10,739 bases of DNA from Spirosoma sp. (GTDB lineage: Bacteria; Bacteroidota; Bacteroidia; Cytophagales; Spirosomataceae). A program made the position numbers and the translations under genes. The DNA is taken from positions 1-10,739 of the forward strand of contig JANXVQ010001018.1 of assembly GCA_025351545.1 (NCBI GenBank), read 5' to 3'. Below the pieces are notes generated by a model. That model did no database searches. It was not told the DNA's origin and was given only the letters and a program-made list of their open reading frames with translations. Positions 1-6,835 of this stretch are shown piece after piece. Numbering within the stretch: position 1 is the first letter of the stretch; each line of letters opens with the position of its first letter.

Positions 1-47
1 CAACTAATTTGCTATTGCTACATCGTCACCATAACAGACTAACCAAT

Positions 48-1201
48 ATGAAATTTAATGCTCCACTAACTGTATTTATTTTACTTGTTTTAGTGGTCTC
101 CATAGACGGAACGGCTTTGTATGCCCAAGAGGCTACTTGTCCCAGTTGGGGCCCTTACGTTACTGGAAAAAATCTGGGTAGTAAACCTGGTTTGTTATTA
201 ATGAGCGAAGTTATGGCTCCCAATAGCTGTATTGTTTCAAGCACCTATTGGAGCTCACTAAATTTTTATTTGGGTCCACGCTGCGGTATGCTGGTATTCA
301 GCGTACCGCAGCCTACAATAATATTTTTTCCGTTTGGGATTTACAGGATACCAACGTTCCTCAATCTTATGCCGAATACAAAATACCTGGGGAATTTGTG
401 TCGGGGTTTGGTGGTGAAGGTACGGGGTTGCATACACATAATGATATGCCCTGGACACCCGGAGTTTGGTACACTACGGTGATACGCCGTTGGTATACGG
501 GGGATAACCAAACGCACATTGGCTTTTTTATGTATGACTATGGCACGGGTAAATGGACGCATTATGTGACGGTGGTGACTCCGGAAAATAATGCTTATTT
601 TGAAGGAACAGAGATCAGCGGTTTTCTGGAAAAATTCGGCGGTAATCCTGTTGAAAGATGCGGTTACTGGCGAAACTTTTGGAAGCTTAATGAGGATGGC
701 ACCTGGAATAAATCGACTCAGATTGAGGCTTCGGCTGGAACAGGTGCCTGGAAAGCGGAGCAGACTAGTGAGTCAGAAGTAAAACTGTATTCGTGTGGTG
801 CCTATACTGCCCCACAATCTTCTTACCAATTTACACTAGCTATCCCCGAAGCAAAACCAACTGTTGTCACAACTGCCGCTATTTCGAGTTTAACCGCTAC
901 GTTTGATAATGAACAATTGACGGTTAACTGGCAACTGGATGATACAAAATCACCACAACTATCATACGAGATCAGCGTATTTAATACGAGTAGTTTGAGC
1001 GATACACCTGTTGCCCAACTGAGTGGAATTCATCCTGAAAAACGTGCTGACACCGTGTCGCTACGTAATTTACCCGGCGGTACATACTACCTGAGCATGC
1101 AGGTTAAAGACATTTTTGAGCAAGGGTCTGCTGCTTTAACAACTTCTTTTATGGTCGATTGTACTGTAAAATGTGTGCCAATGGTAGTGAAGCGGCTATA
1201 A
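48..1201 (+). pseudogene. Secreted DUF3472-domain protein, split by a -1 frameshift
   Basis: The gene reads in two frames. The first frame starts at ATG 48 and encodes a clear signal peptide (MKFNAPLTVF, a hydrophobic core, likely cut after ALYA at residue 26), then CPSWGPY and TYWSSLNFYLG. The second frame continues from about base 275 with STLRYAGIQR, FSVWD (about 335), FGGEGTG (about 408), a W-rich stretch and GTGKWTHYV, and ends at TAA 1199-1201. YAGIQ, FSVWD and FGGEGTG are the recurring motifs I associate with DUF3472 (recalled, not searched). The last ~100 residues (from about base 880) look like one fibronectin III-type beta-sandwich. The second frame has a stop at 224-226 and the first runs on to 482, so the switch must fall between 227 and about 285. 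Function is unknown; these proteins are exported and probably bind or process glycans, which is inference. It may be a pseudogene, a sequencing error or a frameshift-expressed gene. The TTG 21 bases into the window is a poorer start than ATG 48. Confidence 0.75.
260..312 (+). other. Candidate -1 frameshift site: two slippery heptamers and a 14-bp stem-loop
   Basis: In the upstream reading frame the heptamers A_AAT_TTT (260-266) and T_TTG_GGT (269-275) both fit X_XXY_YYZ. A stem-loop follows: 280-293 pairs with 299-312 through 14 pairs, all Watson-Crick except one G-T wobble (289 with 303), with loop GTATT (294-298). The spacer from the second heptamer to the stem is 4 bases. The shift needed to join the two halves of the DUF3472 gene is exactly -1, and slipping at 269-275 gives NFYLGSTLRYAGIQ. 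The sequence elements are seen directly. Whether ribosomes slip here, or whether a base was lost from the gene or the assembly, cannot be decided from the sequence. Confidence 0.4.
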
Positions 1202-1222
1202 TATTCCCGCTACAATAGAGTC

Positions 1223-1735
1223 CTAAGCTGTTGTAGGCATATACTCCCGGAATGACCCATCCGTATAAAAGATAAGAATACGTTCTACTTTCTTCTCCAT
1301 AGCTGCTGAGCTAGTCGGTTGTGATTCGGTATAGTTTAACATATCGGCAGGCATTTGTATGGGTAAACTTACTGGCGGAATTTCATTTCGATGACTGCGG
1401 ATGCCTGGCCCTGAGGGTTGTGTTGGATAAGAAGTTGGTTGTTGCCCCATGCTAAATCTGTCTGATCGCTCAATTACAGGGCGCCCCATGCTCCTATTAC
1501 TATACCCATTTGGAACAGACTGCGCACTTGCCTGATTGTCTTCTTCCATAATCCATTCGTAGCCTAACTCAGGAAAACGACGAATAATTTTTTGGATAAT
1601 GTCAAAACTCGGTCGATTGCGCCCTGACAGGATATGAGAAATACTGGATCGTTGAACGCCAATCTCATCGGCGAAGTATGATGGTGTTAAATTCTTGTCA
1701 ATTAGAATCTGTTTAATTTTGTCATTTATAGTCAT
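1223..1735 (-). CDS. XRE-family helix-turn-helix regulator
   Basis: A 170-residue DNA-binding protein. The N-terminal 55-60 residues form an XRE/Cro-type helix-turn-helix (LTPSYFADEIGVQRSSISHI, then LSGRNRPSFDIIQKI). A polar, proline- and glutamine-rich linker of about 85 residues follows (70-145). A short C-terminal block, KKVERILIFYTDGSFREY (148-165), is predicted to be beta-strand and looks conserved. It resembles small Cytophagia regulators with the same layout, from memory. It is convergent with the DUF3472 gene (21 bases between stops) and has a good -7 element 33 bases upstream. The start ATG 1735 is preceded by an out-of-frame ATG-ACA-TGA (1740-1732), a two-codon upstream ORF that overlaps the start. 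Target genes are unknown; GTAAA half-sites around its own promoter suggest autoregulation. Confidence 0.85.
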   Translation of the reverse strand: MTINDKIKQILIDKNLTPSYFADEIGVQRSSISHILSGRNRPSFDIIQKIIRRFPELGYEWIMEEDNQASAQSVPNGYSNRSMGRPVIERSDRFSMGQQPTSYPTQPSGPGIRSHRNEIPPVSLPIQMPADMLNYTESQPTSSAAMEKKVERILIFYTDGSFREYMPTTA

Positions 1736-1742
1736 GTCATTT

Positions 1743-1791
1743 GTAAAGTTATAGTAAACTGATGTGGCAAATATAAATGTTAAATAGTAAA
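1743..1791. promoter_or_regulatory. Possible operator: phased GTAAA half-sites
   Basis: GTAAA occurs at 1743-1747, 1754-1758 and 1787-1791, spaced 11 and 33 bases, so on the same DNA face. The copies straddle the XRE -7 element. A role in autoregulation is inference. Confidence 0.25.
1768..1775 (-). promoter_or_regulatory. Promoter -7 element of the XRE regulator
   Basis: The minus strand reads TATATTTG, an exact match to the Bacteroidota TAnnTTTG element, 40 bases from box start to the ATG at 1735. The same octamer stands before gap at nearly the same distance. I see no clear -33 TTG. Confidence 0.5.
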
Positions 1792-1808
1792 TGTGCGTAA
1801 CAATTTAC

Positions 1809-1843
1809 AAAAAAAAATAGCTACACAATAATTGTGTAGCTAT
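1809..1843 (-). terminator. Intrinsic terminator of dapD
   Basis: On the minus strand a near-perfect hairpin (13-base arms ATAGCTACACAAT and ATTGTGTAGCTAT, 1817-1843, one central base) is followed directly by nine T residues (1817-1809). It lies 64 bases past the dapD stop. The plus strand has no T-run after the hairpin, so it acts in the dapD direction and shields the XRE promoter. Confidence 0.85.
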
Positions 1844-1906
1844 GTAAACTTTACTTATGTTATTAAAAAAAATGTAAATTATAGTGTTGTAAATCAGTGT
1901 ATTATA

Positions 1907-2722
1907 TTAAACTGATACATTGTTTTCTCGTAGAGCATCATTCAACGAAGTTTTTAAATCCGTAGACGCTTTACGTTGGCCAATGATAATGGCGCATGGT
2001 ACATGAAACTCGCCTGCCGGAAATTGTTTAGCATAACTTCCTGGAATGACAACGGAATTAGCAGGAACAAATCCTTTATACTCGACGGGTTTAGCACCAG
2101 TCACATCAATTATTTTTGACGAACCTGTAATAGTAACACCAGCGCCCAATACCGCCCGTTTACCAATTCTGGCTCCTTCTACGACAATGCATCTTGACCC
2201 AATAAAAGCGCCGTCTTCAATAATGACTGGAGCCGCCTGCGGTGGCTCCAGTACACCGCCTATTCCTACGCCCCCACTGAGGTGAACATCTTTTCCAATC
2301 TGAGCACAGCTTCCAACTGTAGCCCAGGTATCAACCATCGTCCGTTCATCTACATACGCACCAATGTTTATGTATGATGGCATTAGAATAACGCCGGGTG
2401 CCTGGTATGAACCAAACCGTGCTACCGCCGGTGGCACCGCCCGTACCTTGGCTTCAGAAAAATTTGTTTTCAGTGGAATTTTGTCATTGAACGTAAAGAT
2501 GCCAACTTCTTCAGCTTTCATTGGTTGACTAATAAAGTAAAGAAGGATTGCTTTTTTTACCCATTCATTAACGGTCCAGTCGCTGGCTTCATCATTAGGC
2601 GGGGTAGCGACCCGGAGCTCCCCCCTATCTAATTGATTGATTATTTCTCTGATTAACTGGATAGATTCTGGTTTGGTCAGTAACTCACGGTTAGCCCAAA
2701 TTTCTTCGATTTTGCTGATCAT
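1907..2722 (-). CDS. dapD: 2,3,4,5-tetrahydropyridine-2,6-dicarboxylate N-succinyltransferase
   Basis: DapD transfers succinyl from succinyl-CoA to tetrahydrodipicolinate in the succinylase branch of diaminopimelate/lysine synthesis (cytoplasm, trimer). The 271-residue product matches the usual ~274. The N-terminal helical domain (1-100) contains GELRVA, and VNEWVKKAILL resembles the E. coli enzyme. The left-handed beta-helix (about 105-235) carries MPSYINIGAYVDERTMVDTW, GSCAQIG, HLSGGVGIGGVLEP and VVEGARIG. The acidic residues of MVDTW (D131) and VVEG (E182) are the expected catalytic pair. A TTG one codon upstream (2725) could be read as start, but ATG 2722 is preferred. It appears monocistronic, with its own terminator downstream, and lies next to a palindrome-bearing upstream region rather than with other dap genes. 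Confidence 0.97.
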   Translation of the reverse strand: MISKIEEIWANRELLTKPESIQLIREIINQLDRGELRVATPPNDEASDWTVNEWVKKAILLYFISQPMKAEEVGIFTFNDKIPLKTNFSEAKVRAVPPAVARFGSYQAPGVILMPSYINIGAYVDERTMVDTWATVGSCAQIGKDVHLSGGVGIGGVLEPPQAAPVIIEDGAFIGSRCIVVEGARIGKRAVLGAGVTITGSSKIIDVTGAKPVEYKGFVPANSVVIPGSYAKQFPAGEFHVPCAIIIGQRKASTDLKTSLNDALRENNVSV

Positions 2723-2797
2723 CAATTAAAGTAAGTGTTTATCAATACCTATATAACTAATTGAATATGATATTGTTAACTATCAACACCAAATTTT

Positions 2798-2817
2798 ATA
2801 TTGTTATATAACAATAT
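2798..2817. promoter_or_regulatory. 20-bp perfect palindrome upstream of dapD
   Basis: ATATTGTTATATAACAATAT is its own reverse complement and lies 76 bases upstream of the dapD ATG. The half ATATTGTTA recurs at 2770-2778, 28 bases away. Next to it the minus strand has TAAAATTTG (2799-2791), a -7-like element with one extra base. An operator for dapD is plausible; no lysine riboswitch consensus was seen. Confidence 0.35.
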
Positions 2818-2842
2818 TATGTTTAGTCATTATCATCCTTGT

Positions 2843-3196
2843 TCAAAGGTAATCATAAGAAGCGTACAGTGAAATATAAAGATTCATTATTTGGTAATCG
2901 TTTTTATGTTTTGTTGAGATAGCCCTGTCATTTATAAACCGGATCTTGTTTGTACTTCTTTTTGATCGGATCTCAATTTGTGTTTCAATTAAGTCAGTAA
3001 CTTTATACAAGGTCGTTTTTATAGACTCTTTAGCAGCGTGCTCTGTTCTCATGATAAACACTGTGTTAGGCCTTACCCCCTTGAGCCAGTTTTGACTGAA
3101 GATTATGCTTGCTGATATTCGACAGGTATAATCTTCAACGATTGGTGAGGCTGCTTTATAGTATACTCCTCTCATCGACTCGTTCGATGTACGCAT
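2843..3196 (-). pseudogene. Truncated ORF, possibly a decayed NTR (netrin-like) domain
   Basis: An open frame of 117 codons whose first ~15 codons overlap the transposase remnant in another frame, so its nominal ATG 3196 is probably accidental. From about 3160 the peptide reads SPIVEDYTCRISASIIFSQNW, then LKGVRPNTVFIMRTEHAAK, then IRSKRSTNKIRF. The order of a beta strand, W-x-KG, V-x-x-RT and a later basic strand recalls secreted NTR/TIMP-like domains (Y-x-V-WKG-VRT), but the cysteines and the signal peptide are missing. The tail (NLYISLYASYDYL) looks random. The simplest reading is the 3' part of a gene cut by the insertion-sequence remnant. It could also be a spurious ORF in AT-rich DNA. 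No function is assigned. Confidence 0.25.
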
Positions 3197-3428
3197 TCTG
3201 AGTGGGCTTGCCTGGTTCGATTCAAGGTAAAATCACCTTATTCTCAGCACACCAGTTCTGCAAGGTCTGGCTAATAAACTCGGGCCGCATGGGCGGTCCC
3301 ATCATTATTACTATGTAATCGATTTGGTTTACCATATTGTTCCACTAAACGATCCAGTAGCCCAGTCATTCGTAGAGCAGGTAAAGAGTAGTCAATTTCG
3401 ATGCTTTTAGCTAGTCTATATAATCGTC
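3180..3428 (-). pseudogene. IS3-family transposase (OrfB, DDE integrase core) remnant
   Basis: Reading the minus strand from 3411 gives IEIDYSLPALRM and LLDRLVEQYGKPNRLHS. After a frameshift near 3300 it gives PPMRPEFISQTLQNWCAENK, and after an in-frame TGA (3222-3224) IEPGKPTQNAYIER. This matches the IS3 transposase core: the segment before the second Asp, the D-N-G/PEF motif (here changed to NND), QxWC, and PGKPTQNAYIERFN. A DDY at 3428-3420 precedes it out of frame. The second catalytic Asp position reads Asn, and the copy has at least two frameshifts and one stop. The OrfA, the N-terminal half of OrfB, the last ~60 residues and recognisable terminal repeats are absent. It is a dead fragment. 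Confidence 0.75.
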
Positions 3429-3457
3429 ATGGTTTTGGCTGACTTAGTTGGTGTTGG

Positions 3458-3696
3458 TAGTAAAGATTTGCAATGATAAATACTACTACCCTACTCCTTG
3501 TCTATTAATCTAAAATAGTATTATCTATTATAAATATTAGTATTCCACGCTTTTTAGTATTTCTTTAGTACAAACTATACATAATACTAATGTGTTTAGC
3601 AATATCTACTAAAATACTATCAGTAATTAGTAAAATAATACTTTTATACTAATTACTGAATATAGCCTTTATACTAAAACACTAGGTGTATTACTA
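3458..3696. repeat. TACTA/TAGTA repeat field upstream of gap
   Basis: The pentamers TAGTA or TACTA start at 3458, 3481, 3516, 3538, 3555, 3566, 3585, 3607, 3615, 3628, 3647, 3672 and 3692. That is 13 copies in about 240 bases where roughly one would be expected for this base composition (my estimate). TTAGTA lies mostly on the left, TACTAA on the right, making inverted pairs. No ORF is visible. The field ends 45 bases before the gap -7 element. Confidence 0.6.
3621..3658. repeat. 12-bp inverted repeat (stem-loop) in the TACTA field
   Basis: CAGTAATTAGTA (3621-3632) pairs perfectly with TACTAATTACTG (3647-3658) around a 14-base loop that can add an inner AAAA/TTTT helix. No T-run follows on either strand beyond two or three bases, so a terminator is unlikely. 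Confidence 0.6.
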
Positions 3697-3706
3697 ACTA
3701 TATTAG

Positions 3707-4771
<1,065 letters not shown>

Positions 4772-4803
4772 CAATGTAACTTGTAAATTGATAGTTATAT
4801 GTA

Positions 4804-4845
4804 AATAGTGTATTACAATTGTATTAATCCATAGATTACACTATT
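4804..4845. repeat. Inverted repeat downstream of gap
   Basis: AATAGTGTA (4804-4812) pairs with TACACTATT (4837-4845) over a 24-base loop that contains the palindrome TACAATTGTA (4814-4823). ATGTAA and TTACAT flank it. No T-run follows, so it is not a classic terminator. Confidence 0.4.
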
Positions 4846-4866
4846 AAATTACATAAATGAAGTTAC

Positions 4867-4903
4867 AAATGGGCGTGATACTAGTGTATTGCGCCCATTT
4901 TAC
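4867..4903 (+). terminator. Probable gap terminator, overlapping the trmB 3' end
   Basis: AAATGGGCG (4867-4875) pairs with CGCCCATTT (4892-4900) over a 16-base loop, followed by a short T tract (TTTTA). It is the only GC-rich stem in the convergent region. On the minus strand the stem is followed only by TTTG, so it would end trmB poorly. The trmB stop codon (4881-4883) lies in the loop. Confidence 0.45.
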
Positions 4904-5546
4904 ATTGTAAATAGTTAATTGTAAATCCCTTGTCAAAGAACAATTGCTCGTAGGTGGTCTTAATGCCAAGATGTATTTTGTTCAATGGAGAGTTATATAG
5001 ATCAGTTGTGAATTGTAAATCGGTGCAGGCGGCTTGGCGGACCTGCTCCAGGCTGTAGGCAAACAAGTCTGCACTGTCTGTCTTTAAATGAAGCGTCCCT
5101 CCCGGTACGAGCAGTAACCGATACGTTTCCAAAAATCGGGGATGAGTCAGGCGATGCTTCTCCTGCCTGGGACGAGGTTGCGGATCAGGAAATGTTATCC
5201 AGATTTCGTTAACCTCCTCATCAGTAAAAAATTCAGTTAGGAAATTAATATCCGTACGAAGAAAGCCGACGTTTGACAGACCCAGCGTTTGAGCGGCTTT
5301 GGAGCCACGAGCAATTCGATCACCTTTAATATCGACGCCGATAAAATTCATATCTGGAAATGCCTGAGCCAGGCCAACCGTATACTCTCCCTTCCCACAC
5401 GCCAGTTCAAGAACAATTGGATTTGTATTGCCAAAATAATCGGCATGCCAACGGCCGCGAATGGTTTTATACAGCGGTTTCCCAACCTCAATAACATTTG
5501 CGCTCTCTGCATTATGCAGAAAGCGATGTGTTTTTCTATGCGTCAC
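4881..5546 (-). CDS. trmB: tRNA (guanine(46)-N7)-methyltransferase
   Basis: TrmB makes m7G at position 46 in the tRNA variable loop, using S-adenosylmethionine. The 221-residue product has the Rossmann-fold SAM motif VLELACGKGEYTVGLA (45-60), the acidic VDIKGDRIARG (71-81), RTDINFL (97-103) and the family hallmark TFPDPQPRPRQEKHRL (118-132), followed by PRFLETYRLLLVPGG and LHLKTDS. The start is GTG 5546, two bases after the folC stop codon, which implies translational coupling. It is the last gene of the TonB-like/folC/trmB operon. The final codons (YLQCKMGAIH) are written in the intergenic repeat sequence and run into a hairpin, so the last few residues may be an unusual extension. That does not touch the active site. 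Confidence 0.95.
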   Translation of the reverse strand: MTHRKTHRFLHNAESANVIEVGKPLYKTIRGRWHADYFGNTNPIVLELACGKGEYTVGLAQAFPDMNFIGVDIKGDRIARGSKAAQTLGLSNVGFLRTDINFLTEFFTDEEVNEIWITFPDPQPRPRQEKHRLTHPRFLETYRLLLVPGGTLHLKTDSADLFAYSLEQVRQAACTDLQFTTDLYNSPLNKIHLGIKTTYEQLFFDKGFTINYLQCKMGAIH

Positions 5547-5548
5547 AA

Positions 5549-6835
5549 TTATAAATTAGTTAATTCGGCAATGATGTAATTACTACCGGTTATCAGAATC
5601 AGATCATCGCCCGATGCCTGTTGTAAAGCAGCAGCAAGAGCCCTGTTTACATCGGTGAAGACCTCCCCTATTCGCCCTGCCTGAGCCGCTTCCGCCTGTA
5701 ACAAATCAGCCGGTAAGGACCGGGGTGTCTGGGCCTGACAAAAATAATAAACAGCCGTTAAAGGCAATACGGCCAGCATATAGTCCCGATCTTTATCGGC
5801 TACGACGCCGATTATAATCCGTAAGGTCGTGTGCCGGATCGAACGAATCGATTCAAACAGGGCTTCTAATCCGGGTTGATTATGCGCCGTATCGGCAATG
5901 ACTTTGGGATGATCCTGAAGCGTTTGGAATCGACCTTTCAACCCTGTTAATGAGGTTACAGAAGTCAATCCCGCCTGTTGGGTGGCTAAGGATACCGGAA
6001 AGACGGGTTGTAAAATGGCTGCCGTAGCCAGCACGGTGACCAGGTTATTCAATTGATAATTACCCAGTAAATCCAGGGTAAACCGTTGTTCAACTCCGCT
6101 ATCTCTGGAAACCCGGACGTGACGAATGCCTTCTACAACGCCCTTGTCCTGTACGCTATACTGTTGATCGGCAAATAGGATTGGTGCCCGTAGAGATTCG
6201 GCCGTAGAGCGAAAGACATCGGCTGTCTCCGGATGCGTCTCACCAATTACGACAGGAACACCCTGTTTAATAATACCCGCTTTTTCGCTCGCAATCTGCG
6301 GCAGGGTATCCCCCAGTATATCGGTGTGGTCGTAGCCAATGTTTGTGATGACCGAGATGACCGGCGTAATCACATTGGTCGAGTCGAGACGCCCGCCCAG
6401 GCCCACTTCGATTATCGCGACATCAACAGCTTCCCGGGCGAAAAAGTCAAAGGACATGGCGACCGTCAACTCAAAAAAAGAAGGTTCTATAGTTTCGATT
6501 AAGGCCTGATACCGGGTTACAAACCGGGCCACTTTATCCTCAGCAATGGGCTGGCCATTGAGACGAATGCGCTCCGTAAAGGATTTCAGATGGGGGGACG
6601 TATACAGGCCTACTTTATAGCCCGCCGACTGATAAACAGCCGCCAACATATGAGAGGTACTTCCTTTCCCGTTTGTTCCGGCAACATGAATACTGGTGAA
6701 CCGCTGCTGCGGATTACCCAGTGCTTCGCATAACAACAGGGTATTACCTAATCCGGGTTTGAGGGCTTTGGGGCCAATCCGATGAAAAACCGGGAGCCGA
6801 CTATATAGGTAGTCGATTGCTTCCTCGTACTGCAT
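5549..6835 (-). CDS. folC: Bifunctional folylpolyglutamate synthase / dihydrofolate synthase
   Basis: FolC adds glutamate to dihydropteroate and then further glutamates to reduced folates (ATP-dependent Mur-ligase-like enzyme, cytoplasm). At 428 residues it is full length. Visible motifs are the ATP P-loop VAGTNGKGST (51-60), the folate/omega-region LYTSPHLKSFTERIR (about 77-91), EVGLGGRLDSTNVI, the Mur-type EKAGIIKQGVPVVIGE, the domain-joining LKGRFQTL, and ADTAHNQPGLEAL (the Mur-ligase H-N motif) of the C-terminal domain. Its ATG overlaps the stop of the upstream TonB-like gene by one base (TAATG), and its stop is two bases from the trmB start. Dihydrofolate synthase activity is expected from the family. 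I cannot tell from sequence whether both activities are kept. Confidence 0.95.
   Translation of the reverse strand: MQYEEAIDYLYSRLPVFHRIGPKALKPGLGNTLLLCEALGNPQQRFTSIHVAGTNGKGSTSHMLAAVYQSAGYKVGLYTSPHLKSFTERIRLNGQPIAEDKVARFVTRYQALIETIEPSFFELTVAMSFDFFAREAVDVAIIEVGLGGRLDSTNVITPVISVITNIGYDHTDILGDTLPQIASEKAGIIKQGVPVVIGETHPETADVFRSTAESLRAPILFADQQYSVQDKGVVEGIRHVRVSRDSGVEQRFTLDLLGNYQLNNLVTVLATAAILQPVFPVSLATQQAGLTSVTSLTGLKGRFQTLQDHPKVIADTAHNQPGLEALFESIRSIRHTTLRIIIGVVADKDRDYMLAVLPLTAVYYFCQAQTPRSLPADLLQAEAAQAGRIGEVFTDVNRALAAALQQASGDDLILITGSNYIIAELTNL

Larger units (their letters stand above)
4775..4926. repeat. TGTAA/TTACA repeat field between gap and trmB
   Basis: Ten copies of TGTAA or TTACA fall in about 155 bases, including TTGTAAAT at 4781, 4905 and 4919. 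ATTGTAAAT is directly repeated at 4904-4912 and 4918-4926. Part of the field is the 3' coding end of trmB. The 8-mer recurs at 5013 and, beside dapD, at 1887 and (inverted) 1803. Confidence 0.5.

Noticed and set aside
2046..2285. Plus-strand open frame of 79 codons inside dapD
   Set aside because: It is antisense to the strongly conserved beta-helix coding region of dapD.
2723..2842. Lysine riboswitch upstream of dapD
   Set aside because: The leader is AT-rich and I see no L-box core or multi-helix junction; the palindrome is the only structure.
3430..3500. Minus-strand peptide upstream of the IS3 remnant (VVVFIIANLYYQHQL)
   Set aside because: Considered as a lost signal peptide or transposase N-terminus, but it has no start codon, is very short and matches neither well.
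3458..3696. CRISPR array or replication iterons
   Set aside because: Unit length and spacing are irregular, there are no conserved spacers, and no cas or rep gene is nearby.
4775..4926. HexR-type operators (TGTAAT-like) regulating gap
   Set aside because: HexR is a gammaproteobacterial regulator and the copies lie downstream of gap, not at its promoter.
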